A stretch of DNA of 64,000 nt from Nepenthes gracilis (lineage: Eukaryota; Streptophyta; Magnoliopsida; Caryophyllales; Nepenthaceae), in NCBI GenBank assembly GCA_033239525.1, contig BSYO01000004.1, positions 28,682,037 through 28,746,036 on the forward strand, written 5' to 3'. Positions within the stretch are counted from its first letter, which is position 1; each line of letters opens with the position of its first letter. Both the position numbers and the translations under genes were made by a program. Positions 10,134-23,791 of the stretch are shown here, in pieces. The notes under the pieces were generated by a model that saw nothing but the letters and a program-made list of their open reading frames with translations, was not told the DNA's origin and did not search any database.

Positions 10134-13100
10134 TGACTATATTTTAACAAAACTAAAATATTTTACCATAAGAATGGATCTTACATGAATTTATATGGGT
10201 TGAATATTTATCTTGGAGAGTTTTATACCAATATGGGGATGGCCAATAATGTAAAAGAAATAAAAATCTATCTTGATCACAACCTGCATATAATGTACAA
10301 TTTGTATACATCACAATTAATATTGAAAGCATTCAATCTAGCTGCAATAGTGGAAATGGTCCAGGACATCCCAGTAGACAAGATTTATTTTCTTTAATGT
10401 GGATTCAAAATAGAATATAACTTATTGATAAAAATATAATACTTTTTAAAATTTTCAATACTTATAATATGACCATAGTTCTAAATTCACAAGTAACAAG
10501 TCAAAGTTTAAGAATTTAGATTCGTAGAAAGTTAATAAGTATATATTTTTCATACTCATATCAATAATATGGAATCTCATAACTCTATAACCAAGTACAG
10601 TATGATTAGAGTCAGCCTTTAATATCAAACTCGAGTAATTGATAAAAAAAATAGTATGATAATATCAAAGATAGTAGAAACATATATCATTTTTAATGAT
10701 TGATTAGAATTAAAAGATCATGTTAAAAATTTAATCATTAGAAATTTCGGTAAATGAAATAACTTTAGAAGTGATAGTAATAAAAATATAAAAAAATATT
10801 AAAAATAAGTGAGTTACTTTTGAATATATATTTTTTGTTTTTTAAATTATAATATTAAAAATATTTGACAGTATATATAAAATATGATATAATTTTTATA
10901 ATACTTTATATAATTATATATATAATTATAGCCATGCCAAAATCAGTATGGCATGAAGGAGCTCTTGGTTCAGTATAGATAGGTTGCATGCCTTACTGAA
11001 TTGTGATATTTTTATTTTGTGTTATATCAATACAACGCGTTTACATACTAATGACATATTTACATTTAACAATACTAATTAAGCAAGCACCAATGAAATT
11101 CCACACATGATTTGTTTAACAAATTAAACCAACCCATTAATTAGATTCGAACTACACATGTGAGCTGACTTCGTTGTTACAATTCCTCTAGTTTGGATTT
11201 AGGTATTTTGGAATAAAAAAAATTTAAGGCAAAGTAAAAAAGGAAAAAAAAAAAAATCCTTTTTTTTTAATTTTATTTGATGTTCCAAATTTTTAGAAAA
11301 TTTAACACCAATATAAACAGATAATAAAAAAAAATTTTAACCTTCTAGATCAAATAGTAGGTATGTATTTTTTAAAAGCTATTCATAATTTATGTCCTTT
11401 AATTGCATTATTTAAATATATAAGTATTAAGGTTTTATTTTTAATTTAATACTTTTTAACATATAAAAATATGCTACAATTTATATTTCGTATTTAAATA
11501 AAGTATTTATTCATCATTCTTTTCAAAAGAGAAACAAATAAGTGCATTAAATAAAATAAGAAAGATCATTTTAGTTTTTAAATATTCAACAATAACGTGT
11601 ACGAGCACTAAAATTAAATTTTATTTTTATATTTAATGTTAATAATACTATAAAATAGTAAAACTCAACAGTAAACCGCTATTGAAGATCAAATTTTTAA
11701 TATTTAACCAAACATAGCTTATATTCTTTATTATTATTATTATTTTTTTATAGTTTTCAAGTTAGAAATGAATTTTTATAACAATAAATAGTTATAAAAA
11801 TAATAACATCTCAATAGTAAATAGCTAGTGACAAGAGAGAATTTTCAATATTAAAAGAAATATAGCATATATTATTTTCTTTATGTTGTTTAAATTGAAA
11901 AGTAAAATTTTATTATATTAAATAGTCTTACTTGAAACTTTTAGTAAAATGTTTTTCTTTATAATTTTCTAAAAAGCAAAACATTGAAAGAAACCTTTTT
12001 AAGTATTTTTCTATAAAGGTTCCTAAAATCGAATAAATCATAAAAATGTTACGATAGCTGTTAGGATCATATGCATTTTGAATATAAAATAAATAATTAA
12101 AGGATTTGGTATATTCAAGATAGAACCAATCCATGGGCAACCTCAAACAACTAAGGTAACTAGCCTAGAAAACATCATCTTCTAAAAAATTGAACATAAG
12201 TCGATTATTCCGATGACTTTAATAGTGTTGACATGGCCTCACAGTAAGATTGTTATCCAAGTATATGAAGATCATGCCCAACATGCCATAATTGTTCAAT
12301 GGGCAATGACTTACCGACTTTATTGGCAGAAGATGAGCATGACACACCAAAATATAGCACCCGTCAAGCTAAAAAGCCTTCTCTACTATTATAAATCATT
12401 TCTGAGAAAATTTTATTCGACTTATAAGTATTATACATATAAATAACAGCTAATTTTATATGAGTACAATACTTAAGCAGATCATAGAGCAGTTATACCA
12501 ACCCCATGGCATCCCCATATACCATTCAAATTAGGCAATTCCTACATGGCATAATACCTCATTGTCCACCGTTTAAGGGATCTTGAACTCCAACAGTAAG
12601 AGTGTCCATGCTATTGAGAAATTATTTGTCTATTTTACACTTAGAATTTTTCTTCATCATCCTTAAAACTAAGTAGTTCACCTTAAGAAATACATTACGT
12701 TCTTAAATCAAAAAATGAACATAGGTACTCCCTTTAAATTCTTTCCTACTTCACTTTCCCAATAAATGCCAACTTTACATTAGTAACTAGTCCAAAGAAA
12801 CCAGTGTTTTGGTAGCTCCTATTTTTGACCGTGCTCCTCACAAAGCTCGTCCATTTCATCACTATAATAATCACAAGTTTTATTATTTTGACTACAAGAG
12901 TTAGTAATTTTATTTTTATTTTTCTCTATCTTAAGCCAAACTAACTTAAATATCAGGGATATTCTCAAAAAGATGGCCTAGGGCCTTTCCCTACTTGTTT
13001 ATGGTGCACAAAACTAGCCATCTCAAGTTTTCTTCCTTTTTCCTTCCTTTTAAGTCAAACATAATTCAAGTGAATATCATTGATAATGTTTATGAAAACA

Positions 13101-13875
13101 GTCAATTATGCACTACTCAATAGTTTACATATACTTTTAAGAGTTCTCACATCTCTCTTTTCTTTTTAAAATGTCCATAATTGTCTAGCAAGCTAACAAC
13201 CCTAAGGTCATTCCCTCGTTACCTCAATGACTATGACAAAAGTCCTTCATCCCAAAAGTCGACCGAACACAAGCCAACCTTCAGATGGCAAACTCTCTTG
13301 ACAAAATGCTCTAAATGAGCATCAACTAGTAGAAGATAGTTTGTTGCATCCTCAACTAAAACACTAGTGCCCCGATTCAAATTGCAGCCAGTGATAACCA
13401 CCCAGAGGCACCGACTAAGGCATCAATCCTATGAGGAGGCCTACTCTTTTTGTCACATCCATAGTTCCAAAATATAAAATAGTGACAATAAACAATACTT
13501 AACTAAAAATTGGGATGCAAACCCATGAAAAGAATGATTAGGCATTTCAGTAATACCAACAAAATCCCAAAAAAAAATGGCCACAATTCAAAAATAACTC
13601 TAAATCAATTAACCTACTCAATAATAAACCAAAAATAACAAAGAGTATCCAAAAGATAATATTCAAGATTACTAAATATATCAAAATATAAGTTGAAGTC
13701 ACACATCCAAAATGCATACATGTGAACCAAATTGATTAACCTATAATTCAACCAAGTACTATTATGATATAAAAATAAAGCATCCTCTGTCCAAAATATT
13801 ACAAGAGATTTAAGTCATCTAATCTGAAATAGTACAAAATACAGTAAGAGTGAAATTAACGCTTTGCAAAGCATG

Positions 13876-13878
<3 letters not shown>

Positions 13879-13908
<30 letters not shown>
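13879..13908. repeat. (TA)n microsatellite
   Basis: About 15 TA units in intergenic DNA. Confidence 0.95.
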
Positions 13909-13911
<3 letters not shown>

Positions 13912-16900
13912 AAAAATATGAAAGGACAATAATATTCAAATGTAGAAATATCAAAAAATATAATATAATGGTAAAAATTTAATAACTGTGGATTGATGAT
14001 AATCTCATCAACTAAAGTCAAATATTAAAGGTCAAGTTGTCTATATTTTCCTATAATCCCAGTTATATGTTATTATTTAAGATCTATAAGTAGATTAATT
14101 ATATTTTATTTTTAATAGATGGGATCAAATGTTACTTTTTAACTCCATGAGTGTTAGATATAACTTTCAATTACAAATAATAATTTAGATATATTCTAAT
14201 ATATTTCATCAATTCTATTTGAAAATTTTTATTTAATCAAATTAAAAGACTCTATAACAAATAATAAATATATAAATTTGTCAAAATTATGTTTATCTAT
14301 CATCAATATATGGCTTGAAAATGCCATACCTTTGGATGTTGACCCTACGATGAGTCCCTCAACATGACGGAAAATAAAGACGATCCGGTGTTGAAATTGT
14401 GATAACTATTACAACAACGTCCACATAGGTGAGGATTTGTCAAGAGCTCACTAGGTAGGTCTCCATAGCGTTTCCACAGGTTTGAGGAGTGGATGGTGAT
14501 TCGGCAAGAAGAGCCTCTTAAAAGAAAAGAGTCAAGATACATAGAGATATGAAAACAGGGAATCGTGATAACCATAAGCATTGGTATGACCTCACCCAGT
14601 TGGTCATCATCTCAAATGGGCTGCTTCTTCTCTCAAGATGGAAACAAAGTGAGTAGTGGAATAATATTGACAATACTTTTATGAGAAACATTGGAGTTGC
14701 AAGTAGATGAAAGCAAAAACGTGAAGAAAGTTGATGCCCTAGCATGGCTTTTGTAGATCAAGAACTAGGAGCAATAGTGGAGCGTTTTCATGTCAAGGTC
14801 AGTTGTGACGCAATAAAAAAGACATGACTAAAACATCTCTCTAGTTTAGAGCACCCCTTCAAAATGATTGATAAAAACATAATAAATGCATAGCATATTA
14901 AAAGTGATGCATGTAAAAATCTGATGATATTTACTATTTAGTAGAGCACAAATAAAGAGATAAGGGGTAAACTTCTTAGATGATATTCAAACCCTCAAAA
15001 CCCAAATTCAAACTTCAAGACTGTTAGCTAATAATAAGTCCAACATAAAATTAAATTAAGTAAAATCCAAATTTAGACTTAAAAAAGAAAAAAAAAAATG
15101 AGTTTCTAGAGTACACTTATTAGTGAAGGTATCCTCAAAATATTTTACTCAAAAAGGTCGACAGTTAACCAAAAAAAATATCTCAACAAGATTGGTAGAT
15201 TACTTAATCGCAGATGGGGCATGGTTGAATGGGCTAGAGCACAATCCTTCCGAGTGTAATATGCTTGAGAGGGATGGATTATCCAAATTAGCAATATGCT
15301 TCTTTCTTCTAAGCAACATGCAACCTCATAGTGCTAGCTAGAGAGAAGCAATGTCAGCCATAGTGCAATTACTCCTTATAAGAGTAACCATCTCCCTAGA
15401 GGAATTAATAACTACTTCTTAGAAGGGAAATGACATGTTGTAGAAGGGTATTAACTTCTCAAAAGAAAATAATATACTAAGTCACTATCCATAACTCCTC
15501 AAAAATATATATATATTTATTTTTTGGAAGGCTACTCAACCAATTTCAGTCAAAGCTTAACACCTCTTACAATTTAACAGATATCTTTTACAACTTCTAC
15601 AGTATCCCAATCCTTTAAAAATATTTCAAATTACTTATTTAAATAAAATTCTTACAGTATGTCTGCACACAATAAAGATAGGAGCCTATCTATTAGACTG
15701 TGTTCTTTCATTAAAAGAATCTTAAGGCATAGAGCGATGCTTTCTAAACCTTTTGTACCTCAAGCATTTTGGATTGCGTAGAGTTTCACTAAGTGCTAAT
15801 TGATAAGTTGAAAAGTTAGTTTCGTATTTTTAAGCTTTTTTTTTAGTTTGTGACATGTAAGATTTGGATTAGAAAATCCAAGAATCTATTTCAGAAATTT
15901 TTCAAAATGAAATTTAAATTTATTATACGTATCAATTTCGATTGATAATGATTTAACTATTTAAAAAAAGTTATCGCATGGTCATATAGTGTTGTACGGT
16001 AAAATAATCCTTGAATTAGAAGTTAAATTGGGCATAAGAAAATTTTAGAGAATAAAAAGATACTCATGATGGGAGTGGTTCAAATTTTAATGAGAAATAT
16101 AATAGATAAACAAAAGTAACAAAAATTATGGGTGATGAATTTATGATGATGAATGAAATATATTTTGTTTCATTTTTACTATGCAATACTTTAAGAAATT
16201 AAAATTTTGTTTGTGGGTCATATAAAATTCATTGGAAATATTTTTTTAAATTTTCATGGGTTTGAAATTAAAACATATGTTCCCAAATGAAGAAGCTTGA
16301 CAAGCACCAAGAATGATCATGCACGAGCTATGCGACATGGATGCTCAAATGGCAATAGATACAAAAGCTCAAATATCTGAGTATTAGCAACATGTAAGAA
16401 ATGTCGGGATCCAAGCATTGGAGAATCTGCAATCAAACGTCATCACACTCATTTAAAATCACCATGGATCAAAATAATAATATAATTTAATAAAGCAATT
16501 CACATTAAGAATGCCAGGACAGAAAAAATTTAAGCTTAGTAAAAACGTATAGATTATGTAGGAGCTTCCTAAAAGGAATATTCAATAAATAGTAAGTTAA
16601 CATTTAACAAAATGTTACGACTAATTAATTTCTCTGACTAACTAAATCCTAAAATGTGTCCATGCTAGAAGATTGACTTTGGATTGGCTCTTGTTAGCTA
16701 CAGATCAGGACTCTCTTGACACCTCCGCTTGTGGCCAGCCCTTCTTGCTCCACTATGCAACTCTTGCTTTGTCATGGAAAACATGGAATATAGGTTTCCC
16801 AATGGATATTATCGAGATAAACCTTTAATGTTGCATCTCCATATTCCAATGAGGTTTATCTAATCAAAGAGGATAGATGAGGAAGTATGCTATCAATGCT

Positions 16901-17201
16901 CTTTAAAACTTTCATCTCAAATCCCCTTGGTTTGGAACACTCACAAGAGTGAAGAAAGTTATATAGTAAAAGATGGATAGGCACACCGTAAAAAAATTAT
17001 GCTTAGACAATAAACTAAAATAATTAAGCGTGTCATGTATCTACTATATGCCCATTCACTTTTGACCAAAAATTGCTTGAGCTCAACTCTTGTGACTAAT
17101 TTGTGACAACTTCAATCAATCCTCAACTACTAGTTCTGTTAAAGCACAGGCTCTCCTACTCGAGCACATGCTCATAACAAGCCTCCAACACTCTTGGTGA
17201 C

Positions 17202-17441
17202 TGTAACGTTCCCAACCCATCCACATGTGGATATTGTCCGCTTTTGCTTGGAAGAACTTCACGGCATCCCCAACCTACAGGCCGAGGCCTGAAAGAACTT
17301 CATGGCGTCTTCAGCCTACAGGCCTCACGGTTTTGTTCCTGGCGAACCAACGGCCCCCAAAACGCGTCTACATGGGAAAGGTCTCCATATCCTTATAAAA
17401 GTATGCTTCGTTCACCTCTACATTCGATGTGGGACATCACA
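17202..17441 (-). repeat. 3' LTR of the TRIM
   Basis: 240 bp, downstream LTR in the minus orientation. It contains CGTCTACATGGGAAAGGTCT and CCTTATAAAA on the plus strand, shared with the partner LTR. Confidence 0.92.
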
Positions 17442-17494
17442 ATCCACTCCCTTAGAAAGCCCAGCGTCCGCACTGGCACATCGAACCAGGCCCC

Positions 17495-17507
17495 GACTCT
17501 GATACCA
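17495..17507 (-). other. tRNA-Met primer-binding site of the TRIM
   Basis: On the minus strand it reads TGGTATCAGAGTC, complementary to the 3' end of plant initiator tRNA-Met except at the last positions. It lies two bases from the LTR end, which fixes the orientation of the element. Confidence 0.9.
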
Positions 17508-17509
17508 TT

Positions 17510-17749
17510 TGTAACGTCATCGGCGCATCCGCATGTGGATATTGTCGGCTTTGGCATGGGAGAATTTCACGGCGTCCCCAGCCTATAGGCCGAGGCCCGG
17601 GAGTACTTCACGGCGTCTCCAGCCTATAGGCCTAATGGTTTTGTTCCCGACGAGCCAACGGCCCCCAAAACGCATCTACATGAGAAAGATCTCCACATCC
17701 TTATAAATGCATACTTCGTTTACCTCTCCATCCGATGTGAGACATCACA
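17510..17749 (-). repeat. 5' LTR of the TRIM
   Basis: 240 bp and clearly homologous to 17202-17441. Differences are scattered substitutions, many C/T or G/A, with no net length change. Confidence 0.92.
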
Positions 17750-17754
17750 GTGAC

Positions 17755-18835
17755 ATTCCCATTTTCAAAATGGAGCATACATTTTATTTACATTCTTCAT
17801 AAATATAAAATTCATTTTTCTTCATTAAGGAGCATTATTCTCCTGTTATATTTATTTATTGATCATTAATTTACACAATCCTATGTCTATACAACCCAGG
17901 ATATTTTTGTAATCCCATTGTATTACCTCACTTATGAACTCCCCCTTTAGATCATGCTCAAGAAGCCCTAGGCTCTCGGTGTTCCCTAACTATTTTTGGG
18001 ATCTTTGAAACCTTATTGTGATAGGTCGAGTACCTTCTCCTGGCACTCAATTCTTGCTCATCCAATCCTAGGATTTGCCAAGCCATTATCAGCCCTATTC
18101 TTGTTGAATAATTAGACCTTCGAGTATTTCTTCCCAAGTATTACTATTTTATTTTATTATCCATTTATAATATACTTAGTAAAGAACTAATTTAAACATT
18201 AAATGATATAATATCAAAAAAATTCATATGGGTCCCGTTGATGCTTTAATTCTGCTAGCATTTCACAATTTTAAACAACATATAGATATTTATCTTTATT
18301 ACTAGATATCAATTGTTAATAGTAAATCATAATTTTTTATATAAAAAAAATCATCATCTGTTGTTCCAATTACTAGTAAAATTATAATTTTTATGATTAT
18401 TTTCAAAAGTTATTATTCTGATATTTCTTTAATTTTTAATAGTTTTGTGAAATATCATAAATTGGAAACTATCGGTTGCCCTTCATATTAAGATTTCATC
18501 TCATTAATGCCTTGGAGTTAGATCCAATTAATGTTTAATCCAGTAATTTAATGTTTCGGAGGTCGATCCAGGGAGTGAAAAGATGGCACCGCAATCCACT
18601 AATTTATTTAGGGGGGATGACCAATGTTTGTCTTCTGCGACGTTTTTTTATTGTTATTATAAAAAAAACGTGACTTAGGATATTATAATCGGCTATACAA
18701 TCATAAATATAGTTTGTATTATTATATACCATAAATTATTTGATACATCTATATGCATAAAATACATGATGTAATATTTAAGAAAATAAATAAAAAATGC
18801 ATTGATGTTAAAAAAATATTATATCATCGGAAATC
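17755..18835. other. AT-rich intergenic DNA
   Basis: No gene or transposon signature was recognised. Confidence 0.6.
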
Positions 18836-19183
18836 ATGGTCATGGTTGGTTACCGGAAGTCCGCATCGGTTACGCTGATACACGTAACGGCTAGTTTTTT
18901 TGAGTGGGCAGGGCATGGGCATCAGCGTCCGCATCGATTTGTGCCTTTGCCCGTTATTCACTCTGTTCTTGGGCAGCTAACCGCAATTTCTGAGGGCGTT
19001 TCCGACGTTGCTGCTCGCGTCATGCATTATCCCCGCCGCCAATCCAATCCGCCGCCGCCACCGCTAAAGCTCGCGGCTGGCCGCCGTCATGGGCCTCTCC
19101 TCTGGGCAGCCCCGTTGCAACCCCACCGTAGAAAAGAAAAAATAAAACAGATTATGATATTCAAAACTTTTTATTTTATTTAA
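18836..19183 (+). other. GC-rich island with a 115-codon ORF of unknown identity
   Basis: An ATG-initiated ORF in a block of about 300 bp (18830-19130) that is much richer in GC than the AT-rich DNA on both sides. The predicted peptide has a PPPPP run and a basic C-terminal half (LKLAAGRRHGP, PHRRKEK) and ends in AT-rich sequence outside the island. I do not recognise it. It could be a captured or duplicated fragment of a gene's 5' exon. Being a real gene is unlikely. Confidence 0.25.
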
Positions 19184-19313
19184 AAAAATTTAATTCAATT
19201 TTTATCTTAATTGAATTTATGTATATCATAAACTTCAAAATTGACTTCTAGTTTAAACTTGTTAAAAATTTTTGGTTAACAACTTATTTTTATTATTTAT
19301 ATAGAATAAAATG

Positions 19314-20373
19314 TGATGCGTCCTAAATCCGAGAATTGGACTGATTTGGGTTAAACTGCTCCTTGGGGTTGTACTGAAATCGGGTCTGGTTTCCATCATG
19401 CACAGTTTGAATCTTGTACACCACAACAAAAGATAAGAAGTTAGAGAAAAATAGCGGGGCTCACTCCCCGATTTATCCTCCGACGCTCAAGTTAATAATT
19501 TACCTTCCAAAATAAAGAAGGTAAAAAATAAAGTAAGCAAGAGTTGAAGTTGAGAAGGGGATTTGTGAATCTAGTTCGGAGATGCACTCAGCGTGGAGTA
19601 GCTCTAAGTTGCGGTGCGCTCGTGGAGAGTAATTTTTCGGACCACTAGGTTCACCGGGAATAAGCAGAGGAAAAGAGAGTAGCGACTGGTTGTTTTGAAT
19701 GAGTGATTGCTTGCGCTAGTTTGAATATTAGAGAGAGTCTATCTTTGGAGTGTGTCTCCAAGATTTTTTATAACTGTTGAACCACGTCACCTTCTTTAGG
19801 CGGCACGGCGGGCTATCAGCCATTTGAGGGGATCATTTCCATCCAACGAGAGGATACAGGCGTCATTTGGGGTTGCAACGGTCGGGAGAGAGGATTTCTT
19901 CCTCCGCGGTGATGTCGCATGCTATGAATGTTGAAAGTTTCATTGTGAGTCATGTGTCGATTTGAATGATTCCGGCTTCTGTTTCAGATAAAGTTGCCAT
20001 TTCAAAAGATTCTCAGCATCGTAGCCAATTAGAATAGATGATCGTTGCATACGGAAAAGGGCTCGTGGGCCGTTCTTGGCTTGGGCCGCATCTGGTTTGG
20101 GCCGCACCCAGCCGCCTGAAGACCTTCTTCCGTCAACTGGGACGTTGACCGTATTTTGGGTCAATGGGCTGTGATTCTGCTAGGCTGAGCACTACCTTGG
20201 CTAGCCCACTCCAACCGTTCCCATCACTAGCTTCCCATACCAGTGGTTCAAGTCTTAGACTTTCGGCATGTTCACAATGAGATGTGACGAGTCGTGTTGT
20301 CTTCTCAAGTCTGACCTAAATTCCCTTTTTCACTATTCTGAGTGTGGCTCCTCTGTTTCCCGATTTTTCTGCA
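19314..20373 (-). repeat. 3' LTR of E2
   Basis: It aligns with 25159-26239 over its length, with landmarks such as TTTATCCTCCGACG, GTAAGCAAGAGTTGA, CTATCAGCC and CCCACTCCAACCGT shared. Substitutions are frequent, indicating an old insertion. Confidence 0.87.
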
Positions 20374-21410
20374 GATTTGCCAGGTTGACAGACTTTTGGC
20401 ATCTAGAGTTTTGTTTGTTTCTCCGCGTGCTATAAATTGGGAGCTTATGGCGTTTCTTCACATTATCCTTGTTGATCGATGAAATGGTGCGGGAGCTAGA
20501 CATTACTGTGAGGCTCGTAGCTCCGGCCACTGGTTCAAAGCTTAGGCCGTTCGCATTCTCTGCCGTTTCGAGTCGTGGTGCTTGGTTGGCTTCGGTCACT
20601 CCTTTTTGTGCAGGTAGCTGCTTTGGTCACCCATCTTCGTACAATTCGCTATTTGGGTCACCCTGTCGACATGATTTGAATGCCCGCATTCAAATCTCGA
20701 CAAGTTCGCTCAAATGGGGAATGGCTTTTAGGCCGGGCCATTTTCTTATGTATTTCTCCCTTCCTCCTATTTCGTTCTTTGTTGTTTCGTTGTACTTTGC
20801 CCTTTGAAGGCTGTGTGGCCTATAAAGAGAAGGTTAATGAAAAAACGTGCACTTATTTATGCGAATAATTCATCCGTCACCTCTCTGTCTGTCGTCATTG
20901 TGCACACTTTGTCATTACTGTTATTATTATTATTATTATTTTGTGCTCTGGAATGCTGAGGAGTTGTGGGTCCTAGCCAGATGGCTTGACACACCAAATG
21001 GCCGAAATCCTGGAGCGGAGGTGGTCTAGTCAAAGAAAGCGAGGGAATAGTTGACCAGCTTTGTAGACCAAATCACTAGAATCCGGAGAGCGGGACGAAG
21101 TCGGAATGTCAATTGATTGGCTTCATTGACTAACCGTTGGAATTTGAAAATGGGGCAGAGTGGAATCATTATTGATCGGCTCTGTTGACCAACTTGCTTG
21201 GAAGTCGTGCATCGTTGCGCAGGAGCTAATGTGTTTCTGTCATTAGCTGCCGCTTTTTGGCCATGTGTCACTTGCCGGGAGCGGTAGTATCTTTGCAATA
21301 AATGGGACGAACAATACCTCTTGACCCCGTGATCTTTGGTGTTGACATGTGGCATGCCATGATTGTCGCGCCTTTTTGAGGCACTGCTTCGTTTTGGCAG
21401 CGGCTCTCTT

Positions 21411-21417
21411 TATAAAA
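21411..21417 (+). promoter_or_regulatory. TATA-like box of the first antisense gene in E2
   Basis: TATAAAA lies 94 bp before the ATG at 21505 and is followed by a pyrimidine-rich leader (TTCGTCTTCTCTCTTTGTTCC). This is the usual layout of a plant RNA polymerase II promoter. The promoter role is inferred. Confidence 0.5.
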
Positions 21418-21504
21418 ATCAGCAGTCGTCTTTGAACTCTACTTTCGTCTTCTCTCTTTGTTCCTTCAACTTCCTTCACCTATTTTCTTTCCTTATTCGC
21501 TTCT

Positions 21505-23394
21505 ATGGCTCCCTCTGTCGGTGTGATCCCTTCCGTTCTCACCTCTAACAATGTTAGGGCTTTGTACGTTCAGTACAACATCTTGCTGTCAATCTTGTTC
21601 ATCATTCCAAAGAAGTAAGACAAGGTTTGCTCCCCACCGAAAGGATACATCACCATTTACAAAACTCACTTGCAGAGTGGTCTTCACATTCCCATTTCTG
21701 AGGAGCTGCTTGACATCCTCTAGGCCCTCAAAGTCCCGGTCGCGAGGCTCCATACCAGTGTTGTGCGCTACCTTTACTCGTTATGTATATTCTTCCGTCA
21801 CCTCTCAAGGATGTTGTCTACAGCGGCGGTGAGGGTCATTTTCAGGTTCATGCAGAGCAAGGATTGGATCTCACTCTCCCCCATGGAGTTGCACATCTAC
21901 CATGTTATCTACAAGTCCATGAAAAACTAGAAGGACCAGTTCTTCTTCATTAGGGTCTCTGACAATTAGCCCTTATCCAAGGATTGGGGTAATGTGCCTG
22001 AGCTCCTCACTGGGAGGCCTTCACGGGAGGAGGTGGAAGCCATTGAGCCACTAGTTACATTGGTCTGGGTGCATTCGAACGAGTTCAGGAGGGACCACCT
22101 TATGTCTCCTGCAGAGATCAAGCGAGTCTGTTGGGCCCTGCGTTCACTAGTCTAGATGGTAAAGGCTCCTCTCCCAGCACCATCCATGCCTAAGAGAAAA
22201 GTTGGGGCATTTGTTATTGGGGGTCCTTTTGGAAACCCTTCTCTGCGGCGGGTTGCACCGGCTCTGGCTTTTTTCTCATCCTCCATTGCCATTGAAGTTC
22301 ACATGGCTAGGCACCTGGAGGGTGTTGGTGAGCAGTCCTGGATTAAGACTCCTATCAATCTTTCGGATTTAGGCATTACAGGAGTTGCCACTAGAAGGCC
22401 TATCGTCGAGCCGTTGCCATTAGGTGCACCGGCTATGCCAGTGGAGGGATAGCCGGTGGTGCCAATAGTCGATGGGCTGGTGGCACCAATCATCGAGCAG
22501 TTGGCAAAACTGGTTGCCAAGGAGCTGCCGGAGTTAGCAGTAGTGCCGCCGGCGAGGCCAGTGGATGCCGGCGAGATCAATTTATCTACCACCCTTCTCC
22601 CGTGGTGACAGGCCTCTTGGATGCCGCCCCTATGGAGGTCCTCGTGGAGGGAGCTAATGTCGCTGAGGAAATGGCGGCCACATCAGAGTTGGTCCTGGAG
22701 GTTGCTACACTTAACCTTCCAGCTGTCCAGTCGGAGGACCTCTCACATCATAGCATTGAGGCGCTTGAGTCGATGGTAAATAAGAAGCGCAAGTTCATCA
22801 CGGTACTTCTTTGAAGGAGACTTCCTCATTCCTTTCTATTCCACCGGCATCGTTTGACCTATCTTCTCTTTCTTTTTTTTTTTTTTTGAATTATAGGATC
22901 AGAAGATTGTAGGTGCCATGATAAAGGGCCTATGCCAGCGGGCCAAAATGATTGATGAGCAGGAGGAGAAGATTCTCCAGCTAGAGGGGCTCCTGTGCCA
23001 ATCTAGTATTGTTGTTGCTTAGGCCTAGTAAGATCGCGAGGAGACTGCTGTCCTCTGGGTGAAGTTGGCTAAGCTAAAAGAGAGGCTGATGGGGCTGGAG
23101 ACTCGGGCCATCAACATCGAGAAGCTGACGAATGAACTTCGAGTAAAGAATTCCATGCTTGAAGGTGAGTTAACTACCCGTTTGCGTCTAGAGGAGGTGA
23201 GCCAAGTGCTAAAGGTTAGGTTTTGGAAAGGCATTCACCTCTGCAAATAGATTATCACCATGGTGGACCTCGATTTTCGGGTTGGCTTCTTCGACCTTAT
23301 AAACTGCGTGGCTCTGGAGCACGACCATTTGATAGATTTCTCCCAAGGAGGAGGGGAGCCCTCCTTGCGTCCTCCTAGAAGCCCCCTGCCCTAG
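21505..23394 (+). pseudogene. First plus-strand gene inside E2, plant transposon-type protein with coiled coil
   Basis: From ATG 21505 one frame reads KGYITIYKTHLQSGLHIPI then VVRYLYSLCIFFRHLS, the same type of N-terminal domain as the antisense ORF of E1 (there GFITVYEVHLKGGLRF), followed by KDQFFFIRVSD. A Pro/Val/Ala-rich linker follows (22156-22790). A one-base frameshift lies near 22595. A 94-bp intron (22803-22896, GT...AG with a long T tract) joins in phase to a C-terminal heptad-rich segment (LKERLMGLETRAINIEKL) ending at TAG 23392-23394. Ten in-frame stops interrupt it, eight TAG and two TAA, at 21616, 21721, 21928, 21967, 22153, 22450, 23020, 23026, 23029 and 23248. The molecular function of the family is unknown. 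The gene is antisense to the element that carries it. Confidence 0.7.
22803..22896 (+). other. Intron in first E2 gene
   Basis: Donor ACG|GTACTTC, acceptor AATTATAG|GAT, with a run of T before the acceptor. Removing it keeps the coiled-coil frame open on both sides. On the element's own (minus) RNA strand these signals are reversed and would not be spliced. Confidence 0.65.
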
Positions 23395-23791
23395 CCAAAA
23401 CACTTTTATATTTTTAGATTTTGTTTCACCTCCCTTGTATTAGCCATTTGTATATCATTATTCAATAATGAAAAGAAAATCATTTCATGAATGTGTTAAT
23501 TTCTCCACTTATATGCTGTCTTGTTTTTCGTGCTTGCCTGTCGGTCGGTCGGGCAAGCTTTCTTTTGTATTCGGAGCCCATGCTTTGTTTGGGTTGTCGC
23601 ATTGCGAGGCTAGTCGTGAATTTGTCTTTGACCGTCGTTGACTGATGGCGTACCATCAAATGGTGTGATGTGACATTTGTCATTATGGTGCTGCATGCAA
23701 ATTTGACCCGATGAAGACACACATTGCTTCGCACAGAAGTGATGTGACCCTTCAATTTCTACAGTTGCATCGTTTTTAGTAGAAGTTTTGC

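Larger units (their letters stand above)
9546..17196. other. AT-rich intergenic DNA without recognisable genes
   Basis: All ORFs here are short, AT-biased and unlike any protein I know. It contains (TA)n tracts at 10101-10129 and 13879-13908. Part of 12500-13500 and 14340-14780 is less AT-rich and may be old retroelement debris, but no domain can be read reliably. Confidence 0.6.
17202..17749 (-). mobile_element. Complete TRIM (miniature LTR retrotransposon)
   Basis: Two 240-bp direct repeats (17202-17441 and 17510-17749) both start TGTAACGT and end GACATCACA on the plus strand, so the element reads TG...CA on both strands. Only 68 bp lie between them. Read on the minus strand, the repeat at 17510-17749 is followed after two bases by TGGTATCAGAGTC (17507-17495), a near-perfect initiator-tRNA-Met primer-binding site. 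The purine-rich GGGCTTTCTAAGGGAGTGGAT precedes the other repeat. GTGAC is present at 17197-17201 and again at 17750-17754, a perfect 5-bp target duplication. There is no coding capacity, so movement would depend on enzymes of other elements. Confidence 0.93.

Noticed and set aside
14345..14780. Possible Gypsy pol fragment (a KVDALAWLL-like phrase near 14725)
   Set aside because: Only one short phrase, with no neighbouring motif in the right order.
22299..22592. 97-codon minus-strand ORF in E2
   Set aside because: It overlaps the Pro/Val/Ala linker of the plus-strand gene and has low-complexity composition with no motif.
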